Origin: an uncultured Desulfuromonadales bacterium
GTDB taxonomy: Bacteria > Desulfobacterota > Desulfuromonadia > Desulfuromonadales > Geopsychrobacteraceae
DNA length: 9,495 nt
NCBI GenBank assembly: GCA_945788205.1
Contig: CALZLE010000196.1
Coordinates: forward strand, 1-9,495
Direction of reading: 5' to 3'
The notes beneath the pieces were generated by a model. The model was not told the DNA's origin and did no database searches. It saw only the letters and a program-made list of their open reading frames with translations. Positions 1 to 6,775 of this stretch are shown here, in pieces. Positions within the stretch are counted from its first letter, which is position 1. Every line of letters begins with the position of its first letter. Position numbers and translations under genes: made by a program.

Positions 1-92
1 TCACGCAGATTCGCCCCCGCGTAGCCCTTCTCGCGAAACAGTCGCGCCGCCTCTTGCAGGATGATTCCCCGCCGTGAAATTGTCTCTGCCAT
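1..92 (-). CDS. TetR/AcrR-family transcriptional repressor, N-terminal fragment (cut by window edge)
   Basis: Only the first 30 codons are visible, reading leftwards from an ATG at 92-90. The peptide begins MAETISRRGIILQEAARLF and continues REKGYAGANLR. This is the typical first helix of the TetR DNA-binding domain (Arg-x-x-Ile-Leu...Ala-x-x-Leu-Phe-x-x-Lys-Gly-Tyr). An AAGGCG ribosome-binding sequence lies 8 bases upstream of the ATG (101-106), which supports this start. TetR proteins are cytoplasmic dimers whose C-terminal domain binds a small ligand and releases DNA; that ligand domain is outside the window, so the inducer cannot be guessed. The promoter and an inverted repeat directly upstream suggest autorepression. 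The divergent diguanylate cyclase gene is a possible second target, but nothing in the sequence proves this. Confidence 0.8.
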   Translation of the reverse strand, partial: MAETISRRGIILQEAARLFREKGYAGANLR

Positions 93-107
93 TAACTCAC
101 CGCCTTA

Positions 108-123
108 CCTAACGTTTGTTAGG
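108..123. promoter_or_regulatory. Putative TetR-family operator (inverted repeat)
   Basis: CCTAAC (108-113) and GTTAGG (118-123) form a perfect 6-bp inverted repeat around GTTT. It sits immediately downstream of the -10 box and covers the predicted transcription start of the TetR gene, where a bound repressor would block initiation. Position and symmetry fit an autoregulatory TetR operator. Assignment to this particular protein is inference. Confidence 0.6.
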
Positions 124-124
124 G

Positions 125-152
125 ATAGTATCAAACACCATTCTACTGTCAA
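125..152 (-). promoter_or_regulatory. Sigma70-type promoter of the TetR-family gene
   Basis: Read on the minus strand there is a perfect -35 hexamer TTGACA (152-147), a 16-base spacer and a -10 hexamer TACTAT (130-125). The likely transcription start is near 118, inside the adjacent inverted repeat and about 26 bases before the ATG. This is the best-matching promoter I can see in the window. Confidence 0.7.
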
Positions 153-250
153 GAAAAAAGATTCAGGGGTGCGGGTGACTTTTCGTGTCGCAGGGGGCAA
201 ATCTAATTGAAATCTACGAAAAATGACCAGAACTGACCGAAAAATTTGGT

Positions 251-278
251 TCCTGGACAAGAAGAACTAGCTAATATT
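251..278 (+). promoter_or_regulatory. Possible promoter of the diguanylate cyclase gene
   Basis: A good -10 hexamer TAATAT lies at 273-278. The best -35 candidate, TTCCTG at 251-256 with a 16-base spacer, is weak, so an activator or another sigma factor may be involved. Transcription would start near 285 and leave a leader of about 95 bases, which coincides with the stems described next. The sequence between about 153 and 250 shows no gene or clear site. Confidence 0.35.
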
Positions 279-281
279 TTA

Positions 282-361
282 GGGACATGGCAGTTTATTA
301 TCCCGTTGTCCCTTTCCAGCGGGACAGCAACATGCTCTCCCGGTGAGAGTCCTTTGCTTTT
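282..361 (+). promoter_or_regulatory. Putative structured 5' leader with alternative stems
   Basis: Four segments can pair in competing ways. AGGGACA (282-288) pairs perfectly with TGTCCCT (307-313). GTTGTCCC (305-312) pairs with GGGACAGC (321-328), an 8-bp stem with one G-U pair and an 8-base loop. AGCAA (326-330) pairs with TTGCT (354-358), enclosing CTCTC (335-339) paired with GAGAG (345-349); this last structure ends in a run of four T (358-361). The first and second stems cannot coexist, nor can the second and third. That layout resembles an attenuator or riboswitch ahead of the cyclase start at 380. I do not recognise a known class. The GEMM (c-di-GMP-I) core CGCAAAGC is absent. The pairings are seen; the function is inference. 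Confidence 0.35.
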
Positions 362-379
362 AGCCCACAGGTCATTCAC

Positions 380-2098
380 ATGCAAAGCCCCTCATTACGT
401 ACCGTTCTTATTTTACCCTATGTTGCCCTGGTCATCATGCTTGCCGTTGCCATCGGAGCCCTTTCCTACCTGGCCGGCAGTCAGGCGGTTTTGACCGTAT
501 CGGAGCATCTGCTGCAGGAAACGGTCAACCGCATCGGTCAGGCCGTTGATCGCCATGTGGTCGGGTCGGTCGCCACGCTGGAAGCGGCTTTTCCCAACGG
601 CATGCTGGCGCCGAAAACAATTGAAACAGATGTGGACAATATCCGCACCCGTTTCTGGATTGCAACCTCACTGCATATAGACCCGAACAACTATGTCTAT
701 TATGGCAACCTTGAGGGGCAGGCTATCGGCCTCTACCGAAAGTCTTACCAGCAAGGCGAACTGCGCGTTAAATATCAGGCTGATGAACACCGTAACCGCT
801 ATCGGATCGACGGTATCAATGGCATTCCGCAATTTGAATCGACCGAACAAGCCCTTTTTGACCCGCGCGAACGGCCCTGGTTTCAAGCTGCACAAGCCAC
901 TAGCCAGGATATCTGGACCTCGGTATACATTGATTTCGGAACCCAGGACCTGGTCGCAACCCGGGCCCGACGGGTACTGGGAAAACAGGGGGAACTGCGG
1001 GGCGTTGTCGCCACCGATATGCTGCTGCACGCGCTGAACGATTTTATCGGCAACCTTGATGTTTCACCAAACGGACTGGCCTTTATTATTGAGCTGGACG
1101 GACAACTGATCGCCTCATCCTGCAGCCCCAATGTCAGGCAAGCCGCTGACGGTCAGAACGTCAGGATCAACGCGGCCGATAGCGGCCACCCACTGCTTAG
1201 TGAGATTTATTTGCAGATCCGGCCCGGCCTGTCTCAGCCACTGGACAGCAATTCAACCAGGACCTTTATTTTCACCGACAGCAGTGGCGATAAAATCAAC
1301 GTTGCCTATGCCCTGTTTCAGGATAGTGCCGGGTTGCAATGGGTCAATGTTGTCGCACTGCCGGATCGCGACTTTATGGGCGGTATCAGTGACAACGTGA
1401 TGCGTACGGTCTTTCTTGGCGTGCTGGCGACAGTCTTTGTTGTCTTTATCGGCCTGTCGATTCTCAACTGGGTGACACGTGATCTCAAGCAGCTTTCAAT
1501 CGCGGCCAACCAGGTCGGCAGTGGTTTTGGGGAAGCCCCCCTGCATATCCGCCGCAATGACGAAATCGGCACATTGGCGAAAAGCTTTCAGGCCATGCAG
1601 TCCCGACTGCAGACTGACCACCTGACCGGACTGCCGAACCGCTACGCTTTTGAGCAGAGCCTCAATACCGCCATTCAGCAGCATTCGCAGAACGGCCAAG
1701 CTTTTGCCATCATGTTTATTGACATTAACGATTTCAAGATCATCAACGACCGCTTCGGACACGATGTCGGCGATCAGGCCTTAATCGAAATCGCCTTGCG
1801 TCTGCGGACCCATATCCGTCAGCAGGACTTAGTTACCCGCTACGCCGGAGATGAGTTTGTTGTGATACTGGGAAATGTCCACTCAAACGAAGACCTAGCG
1901 GCGATCAGGAACAACATCGAAAAGGCTCTCGCCAGCCCCTTGCAGGCAACCGGGACGGCCACTGCCTGCTGCGGAGGAGCCATCGGCGTGGCCCATTTCC
2001 CGGATGATGCCGACAATGCCAAGGACCTGCTGATTGTGGCTGATCGCAACATGTACCGCCACAAAGCCACGCTTAAAGAAGAAAAAAACCGTTGCTAG
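380..2098 (+). CDS. Membrane diguanylate cyclase, dCache-HAMP-GGDEF
   Basis: This 572-residue inner-membrane sensor should convert two GTP to c-di-GMP. A first membrane helix (about 8-33) and a second (about 342-364) bracket a periplasmic double-Cache sensor (about 35-335), with Cache-like DPRERPWFQAA at 161-171 and GVVATDM at 208-214. A HAMP linker (about 365-412) follows, then a GGDEF domain (about 411-565) opening with DHLTGLPNR. The catalytic loop reads AGDEF (489-493) rather than GGDEF, a change known in active cyclases. The metal-binding FIDINDFK (446-453) and NDRFGHDVGD (456-465) are intact. RQQD (480-483) lies exactly five residues before AGDEF, matching the product-inhibition I-site. 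The start is supported by an AGG about 8-9 bases upstream and by the helix beginning at once. The Cache ligand cannot be deduced. The gene stands alone, upstream of c-di-GMP reader and eraser genes. Confidence 0.93.
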   Translation: MQSPSLRTVLILPYVALVIMLAVAIGALSYLAGSQAVLTVSEHLLQETVNRIGQAVDRHVVGSVATLEAAFPNGMLAPKTIETDVDNIRTRFWIATSLHIDPNNYVYYGNLEGQAIGLYRKSYQQGELRVKYQADEHRNRYRIDGINGIPQFESTEQALFDPRERPWFQAAQATSQDIWTSVYIDFGTQDLVATRARRVLGKQGELRGVVATDMLLHALNDFIGNLDVSPNGLAFIIELDGQLIASSCSPNVRQAADGQNVRINAADSGHPLLSEIYLQIRPGLSQPLDSNSTRTFIFTDSSGDKINVAYALFQDSAGLQWVNVVALPDRDFMGGISDNVMRTVFLGVLATVFVVFIGLSILNWVTRDLKQLSIAANQVGSGFGEAPLHIRRNDEIGTLAKSFQAMQSRLQTDHLTGLPNRYAFEQSLNTAIQQHSQNGQAFAIMFIDINDFKIINDRFGHDVGDQALIEIALRLRTHIRQQDLVTRYAGDEFVVILGNVHSNEDLAAIRNNIEKALASPLQATGTATACCGGAIGVAHFPDDADNAKDLLIVADRNMYRHKATLKEEKNRC

Positions 2099-2429
2099 AC
2101 TGGGCTATCGCGCACCTGAGCTAATTCTGTCGCAACTGATCATTGTACTCAAGAAACAGGTCTCAGAATGCCAACCGGCAACGACCGCAATGGGTCTCTT
2201 GCAGACTTATCTTAGTTTTATCGCTCCATGAGTTTCGTTTCAGCGCGTAACTCAATAAAATTATAACCTTGGCTCCTTCTCAAGATTTATGCTATATTAT
2301 TTGCCCACACTCACAATCATGGTAATTAGTAACATCCCTCCTGTCATTTACTGATATTATTTTTCTCTTTGCTACATGCCTCGCTCGTCTCTCTGCATGG
2401 ATGGCTGGGCCGTGTTATGGACATGTGAA
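2099..2429. other. Intergenic region between cyclase and PilZ gene
   Basis: These 331 bases contain no convincing gene. No strong intrinsic terminator follows the cyclase stop; the only candidates are a widely spaced ATTCTG/CAGAAT repeat and a 4-bp TGCC/GGCA hairpin, both weak. Base composition becomes AT-rich from about 2245, where the promoter at 2269-2298 lies. The remaining sequence, about 2299-2429, would be a leader of roughly 120 bases in which I see no clear fold. An ATG-TGA start-stop pair at 2423-2428 directly precedes the chosen PilZ-gene start. Confidence 0.6.
2269..2298 (+). promoter_or_regulatory. Extended -10 promoter of the PilZ / HD-GYP / methyltransferase run
   Basis: TTGGCT (2269-2274) matches a -35 box in four of six positions. 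After an 18-base spacer, TATATT (2293-2298) forms the -10, preceded by the extended element TGC (2290-2292). It lies in the most AT-rich part of the gap. No other promoter of comparable quality is visible before the three overlapping genes. Confidence 0.55.
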
Positions 2430-4421
2430 ATGACGCAACCACAGCAAAAGAACATTACCCATCTTGGCTCACTGCGAAGAAATCAGATTTATAATCGCCT
2501 TAACGCTTTGCACTATCAAAGCGCCCCATTGCTGGTTTGCCTCCAGCACAAAACCCATGATCATTGCATCTACCTAAAAGCTCATCCTGAGCCGGTTGCC
2601 GATGAAAATACCAAGGCGACTTGGGACCAAAATGAAACCATCCCGGAAAACCTTTCGGCGTTTGCTGTGGCGAAAATCATTATTGACTCCGGCCGGGACA
2701 ATTATGAATTCACGCCGGTTGAATTTCATTTAGGGGCCGAGGAGCTGCATTTCTCTATTCCCGAGGATGCCGTTAAGTCCGGCTTTCGCAAGCAACACAG
2801 ATTCCCCTGCGCGGATAGGAACATTTTGCTGACCCTGACGCAGAATGCGATCGTTTTTAAAGGCCGGCTTCTGGATTATTCTGCAAGCGGCATTCTGGTC
2901 GACCTTAACGGTGAAGACGATCTTTCTTTTGCCTGGCTGAACAAGAATCTTCCGGCCATGCTGACGGTCTTGCCTGATAACGATCCCGTTTACACCGGGC
3001 AGGTCAGTTTGACCCCGCGTGGCGATGGCCAGTATCTTCTTTTGCCGAATCTGGACCCAACCCCGCGCTATATGTCAAAACAGTTCCGAACTCACCGGCA
3101 GGAGCTTGTCCCTTCCCCGGATTTGCGGTTCACCCATCCGGTCACCGGCAAAAAGTACAGCCTGAAGATCTGTGATCTTAGCAGCCTTGGGTTTTCGGTT
3201 GACGAAGAAACGACCAGGGCCTCGCTGATCCCAGGCCTGTTGATCAGAAACGCAAAGATTTCGTTTGCCAACAATCTGGTTCTGCCATGCATCGCCCAGG
3301 TTGTTTATTTTCGCCATAGTAAAGAAAATCCAAAATCCATCCATATCGGCTTTGCGATCTTACGGATCGACAGCAAAGACCATCTTCGCCTGATCAACAT
3401 GGTTCAGCAGGCCCGGGACCCCCGCGCTTACGTCAGTAACCAGATCGACCCCGCGGATCTGTTCGATTTCTTTTTCGAGACGGGTTTTCTTTATCCGAAA
3501 AAATATGTGGAAATTGCCAGCAAGCGTGAAGAAATATCCAAATCCTACCTGACACTTTACGAAAAAGGGGTCGATGTCAGTCGTCATTTTGTCTACCAAA
3601 GTTTTGGACAGATTCTCGGACATTTCTCGACATTGCGGGTATATCGCAATACTTGGCTGAATCAGCATCATGCTGCCTTGAACGATCAACGCGCGGGTCT
3701 GCGGGTTGTCCGTGCCGTCTCCGAATACATGAATGACAGCTATCAGCTTAACCCCAAGAGCACCAAATATATTATCGGCTATTATCAAAAGACCAACCGA
3801 TTTCCAAAAAAATACTTCGGAGGCTATGTTGATGGTGTCAATGACCCGAAACAAACCTCTCTTGACAGCTTCTCGTATGTCAAAGAGGCTAGAAGATTTG
3901 CTGAATCCTCAACAGAACTTTCTTGCGACTGGACGCTAGAGACTGCGACAGCTTCTGACATCGGAGAGTTTTATCAGTATTATAAAGCGACCTTCGGCGG
4001 ATTGCTTCCAGATGCGCTGGATATGGTTCCGGATGGTTTTGACGATCAGACCCTGGCGGAAACCTTCCAGGTCAATGGCTTGATCAGGCAAAGAGAGTTG
4101 CATGTTCTGCGTTATCAAGGTCTCCCCAAGTCCCTGATCGATGTTCAATCTTCGGATTTCGGGTTGAACCTTTCTGAAATTACCAATTCAATCTCAGTTT
4201 TCATGATCGAACTGAACCCCGAGTATTTCGATTCGGTGTGTTCCGCTGTTGCTAACCTGGCTCTGAACCATAAAAAACTCTCTGACCCGGTGATGTTTTT
4301 CCCTAATAATTACTTGAGTCTCTGTGGGCGAAAAGCCGATAAAGAGTATATTCTCTGGGCCTTAGATATTGCTCAGGGGGTCGAATCCTATATGACCTGG
4401 ATGAATCGTTATTGCCGATGA
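2430..4421 (+). CDS. Two-PilZ c-di-GMP receptor protein with unassigned C-terminal domain
   Basis: This is a 663-residue soluble protein with no signal or membrane segment. Residues about 10-115 resemble the N-terminal module of YcgR-like receptors. The first PilZ domain (about 118-212) has both c-di-GMP signatures, RKQHR at 120-124 (RxxxR) and DYSASG at 149-154 (DxSxxG). A second PilZ-like domain (about 215-325) keeps DLSSLG (249-254) but has RTHR (220-223), one residue short of RxxxR, so it may not bind ligand. Residues about 335-663 are rich in Tyr, Phe and His (GHFSTLRVY at 393-401, LNLSEITNSISVF at 579-591). They vaguely suggest a GNAT-like acyltransferase fold; I cannot confirm this. 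In-frame ATGs at 2376 and 2397 exist, but the extra residues are rich in Trp and Cys, look non-coding and lack a ribosome-binding site. A weak GGA lies 8 bases before 2430. The stop overlaps the next start as ATGA, suggesting translational coupling. Confidence 0.82.
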   Translation: MTQPQQKNITHLGSLRRNQIYNRLNALHYQSAPLLVCLQHKTHDHCIYLKAHPEPVADENTKATWDQNETIPENLSAFAVAKIIIDSGRDNYEFTPVEFHLGAEELHFSIPEDAVKSGFRKQHRFPCADRNILLTLTQNAIVFKGRLLDYSASGILVDLNGEDDLSFAWLNKNLPAMLTVLPDNDPVYTGQVSLTPRGDGQYLLLPNLDPTPRYMSKQFRTHRQELVPSPDLRFTHPVTGKKYSLKICDLSSLGFSVDEETTRASLIPGLLIRNAKISFANNLVLPCIAQVVYFRHSKENPKSIHIGFAILRIDSKDHLRLINMVQQARDPRAYVSNQIDPADLFDFFFETGFLYPKKYVEIASKREEISKSYLTLYEKGVDVSRHFVYQSFGQILGHFSTLRVYRNTWLNQHHAALNDQRAGLRVVRAVSEYMNDSYQLNPKSTKYIIGYYQKTNRFPKKYFGGYVDGVNDPKQTSLDSFSYVKEARRFAESSTELSCDWTLETATASDIGEFYQYYKATFGGLLPDALDMVPDGFDDQTLAETFQVNGLIRQRELHVLRYQGLPKSLIDVQSSDFGLNLSEITNSISVFMIELNPEYFDSVCSAVANLALNHKKLSDPVMFFPNNYLSLCGRKADKEYILWALDIAQGVESYMTWMNRYCR

Positions 4422-6775
4422 ACAGCGAATCTCCCCTTTATAGCTCTCGTTTGCTCGCTGCATACATGAAGTTGCTCCGGGATCAATATCCGGAAGTGAG
4501 CATCAGTGAGATCATGGCCTATGCCGGCATAGAACCTTATGAAATTAATGATGAAGGGTGTTGGTTTACCCAGACTCAGGTCGATCTTTTTCATGAGAAG
4601 ACAGTCCATCTGACAGATAATAAAAATATCGCCAGAGAAGCTGGTCGGGTGGCCGCTTCTCCCGGAACGATCGGTGTTATGCGTCAGCACACACTTGGTA
4701 TTCTGGGGCCTGCTTTGGCGTTTAAAGTTATTAAACGTCTTAGTCTGAACTTTACACGTTCAAGTGAATATCAGTCTCGATCACTCAAACACAACAAAGT
4801 CGAAGTCACGGTAACACCCTATAAAAATATTGAGGAAAAACCCTTTCAGTGTGACAACAGGAAAGGTTTTTTTGAGGCGATTGTTAATGGCTTTCACCTT
4901 GGACTGCCCCGTATAGAACATCCCGAGTGCCTCTTCGAGGGGGGCTGCTGCTGCCGTTACATATTGACCTGGAAACGTACCTTGCCCAGAACTTTCAGTA
5001 CTATACGAAATTTAATTTTTGCCGGCATGGTTTTATCATCGGTTCCAATTTTTTTAAATTATACTTTTGCGACATTTCTTCACTCCATGGGGGCATTTCT
5101 ATTTTTGGTCCTGGGTTCTTCATGGGCCACAGAGATTCTTGATCGGCAGCAAATGACCCTATCGATGGAGAATTTATGGGACAGTTCCGAGCGCCTGACA
5201 GAATTGATCGACACCAGTTCCAGGAATGTCCAGTTGGTTCAAGAGATCGGTCAGGCCCTTATAAATAAGACTTCTGTTGATGATGTTATCAAGATTGTTA
5301 CTCAGGTCATGGAATCGGGTCTGGATTTCGATTCCGGGGCTATTTTGATTGCCAATCCGGAGAAAACCAGCCTGGAAATTCGCGGCGCCTTCGGTTACTC
5401 GAACAATGATATATCGCGCATGCTGTCGGCTGCATTCAATCTCGACAACCCGGACAGTCAGGGGCCTTTCGTGCGCGCTTTTCACGAAAAAAAGACGATT
5501 ATTGTCGACAACACCGAGCAGATCGCCGATTCGCTTTCGGATAAATCCCGCGACCTTATGCACAGGTTTGGAGTTCAGTCCCTTTTGTGCTGCCCTATTG
5601 TCATTGACAATCAAGCCTTGGGGATAATTGCTGTGACCAACCAAGAGACAATGCGTCCCCTGGTCAGAAACGACGTCAACCTGTTACAGGGAATTGCGCC
5701 GACGATCGGTGTGGCGTTGCAAAACGTCGGACTTATCGCTGAACTGGGTGATTCTTTCGAGAAAACCCTTAAGGTCCTGGCTGATTCTATTGATGCGCGG
5801 GATTACCTGACGGCAGGTCACAGTGAAATGGTCACGATCTATGCTGCCGGGATCGCTGGGCAATTGGGCCTTGCGGACGATTTTATCCAGATGACCAGAA
5901 TAGCAGCCTTGTTGCACGATTACGGGAAAATCGGCGTGCCGGACTCTATTTTAAAGAAAAACGGCGGATTGACGGAGGAGGAGCGAGAGATTATTAACAC
6001 TCACCCGGTCCGGACCCGGCAAATTTTGAGTCAGGTGCCCTTCCGAGGTCTGCATAGGCAAATTCCTGAAATCACCGGCGCTCATCATGAGCGCTGGGAT
6101 GGAAACGGCTATCCGCTGGGTCTTAAGGGGGAAGAAATACCGCTTGGAGCCAGAATTATCGCCGCCGCTGATTTCTTCGAAGCGATCACCGCAAAACGTC
6201 ACTATCGCGAACCGCTGCCCCTGAATGTGGCGGTCCGTTTGCTGGAAGAGGGCTCCGGGAGTCACTTTGACCCCAAGATCATTAAAGCCTTTCTTGCCTA
6301 TATAGCGAGTCGTGATTTTACTGCGGAGAATTCTCCGCCGCGCAGTCAAAGGCTGGAAGACTCAGGATCGCGGCGCAAATTCCCGCGGGTCGAATATCGA
6401 ACCCTGGTCTCTATTCGGCATGGTAAGCAGGTCCTTGCCGGCGATATTTTGAATGTCAGCACAAGAGGGCTTTATATCGTAAGCCCGGACGCGTTGGTTA
6501 CGGAAGGAAATGAGCTGTTACTGACATTTACCCCTCCGGACAGCGATCAATCGGTGCAGGTCAGCAGTGTCGTCACTTGGGTCAACAACAGACAAACGAT
6601 TAACAGCCTGAAGCATCCGGAAGGGTTTGCCGTTAGCTTCAATAGTGCTCCCAAATCGGTTCTCGCCTCGATAAACCAGCTAGTTCGCAAGCACATAACC
6701 TCAGTCCCGGAGCGGGGAGACAATAAAGGTGGTTTAGAATGTCAAAAGACAGTCAGCTTAATAAAACCTATTTGA
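4418..6775 (+). CDS. Sensor-TM-GAF-HD-GYP-PilZ c-di-GMP phosphodiesterase
   Basis: This 785-residue protein should hydrolyse c-di-GMP. Residues 1-190 form a sensor-like domain ending in a cysteine cluster (C145, C171, C177-C179), reminiscent of V4R or AraC-N-type small-molecule domains; this match is tentative. Two adjacent membrane helices (about 194-217 and 218-236) and a probable coiled coil lead to a GAF domain (about 268-438). The HD-GYP domain (about 448-635) keeps H468, H500-D501, K504, H529, H556-H557, GYP (564-566) and D585, the expected metal and substrate residues. The usual DxxDA reads DFFEA (585-589). A C-terminal PilZ domain has RKFPR (653-657) and NVSTRG (679-684), a complete c-di-GMP motif, so the enzyme may sense its own substrate. 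The ATG at 4418 overlaps the previous stop (ATGA); an in-frame TTG at 4412 is less likely. Its end overlaps the methyltransferase gene by 37 bases. Confidence 0.88.
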   Translation: MNSESPLYSSRLLAAYMKLLRDQYPEVSISEIMAYAGIEPYEINDEGCWFTQTQVDLFHEKTVHLTDNKNIAREAGRVAASPGTIGVMRQHTLGILGPALAFKVIKRLSLNFTRSSEYQSRSLKHNKVEVTVTPYKNIEEKPFQCDNRKGFFEAIVNGFHLGLPRIEHPECLFEGGCCCRYILTWKRTLPRTFSTIRNLIFAGMVLSSVPIFLNYTFATFLHSMGAFLFLVLGSSWATEILDRQQMTLSMENLWDSSERLTELIDTSSRNVQLVQEIGQALINKTSVDDVIKIVTQVMESGLDFDSGAILIANPEKTSLEIRGAFGYSNNDISRMLSAAFNLDNPDSQGPFVRAFHEKKTIIVDNTEQIADSLSDKSRDLMHRFGVQSLLCCPIVIDNQALGIIAVTNQETMRPLVRNDVNLLQGIAPTIGVALQNVGLIAELGDSFEKTLKVLADSIDARDYLTAGHSEMVTIYAAGIAGQLGLADDFIQMTRIAALLHDYGKIGVPDSILKKNGGLTEEEREIINTHPVRTRQILSQVPFRGLHRQIPEITGAHHERWDGNGYPLGLKGEEIPLGARIIAAADFFEAITAKRHYREPLPLNVAVRLLEEGSGSHFDPKIIKAFLAYIASRDFTAENSPPRSQRLEDSGSRRKFPRVEYRTLVSIRHGKQVLAGDILNVSTRGLYIVSPDALVTEGNELLLTFTPPDSDQSVQVSSVVTWVNNRQTINSLKHPEGFAVSFNSAPKSVLASINQLVRKHITSVPERGDNKGGLECQKTVSLIKPI
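6727..6732 (+). promoter_or_regulatory. Ribosome-binding site deciding the methyltransferase start
   Basis: AGGTGG lies six bases before the ATG at 6739, inside the end of the phosphodiesterase gene. A later in-frame ATG at 6775 overlaps the phosphodiesterase stop as TGATG but has no purine-rich site ahead of it, so 6739 is preferred. Confidence 0.6.

Noticed and set aside
282..361. Known c-di-GMP (GEMM) riboswitch
   Set aside because: The conserved GEMM-I core CGCAAAGC and its tetraloop-receptor layout are absent, so only an unclassified leader is proposed.
203..385. Minus-strand open frame of 60 codons in the divergent intergenic region
   Set aside because: No promoter or ribosome-binding site, no recognisable motif, and it covers the candidate leader stems.
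246..494. Open frame overlapping the intergenic region and the start of the cyclase
   Set aside because: No ribosome-binding site or family resemblance; it overlaps a confident gene in another frame and the candidate leader.
2269..2292. Sigma54 (-24/-12) promoter ahead of the PilZ gene
   Set aside because: TTGGCT could pass as a -24 element, but no GC dinucleotide stands at the -12 spacing; the extended -10 reading fits better.
2376..2429. N-terminal extension of the PilZ protein from an upstream ATG
   Set aside because: The 18 extra residues are rich in Trp and Cys, lack a ribosome-binding site and do not resemble the following domain.
3360..3854. Long minus-strand frame of 164 codons inside the PilZ gene
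   Set aside because: It is a shadow of a well-supported gene and has no recognisable domain or start signals.
5174..5644. Minus-strand frame of 156 codons inside the HD-GYP gene
   Set aside because: It lies wholly opposite the GAF coding region, whose protein sequence is clearly constrained; no start signals.
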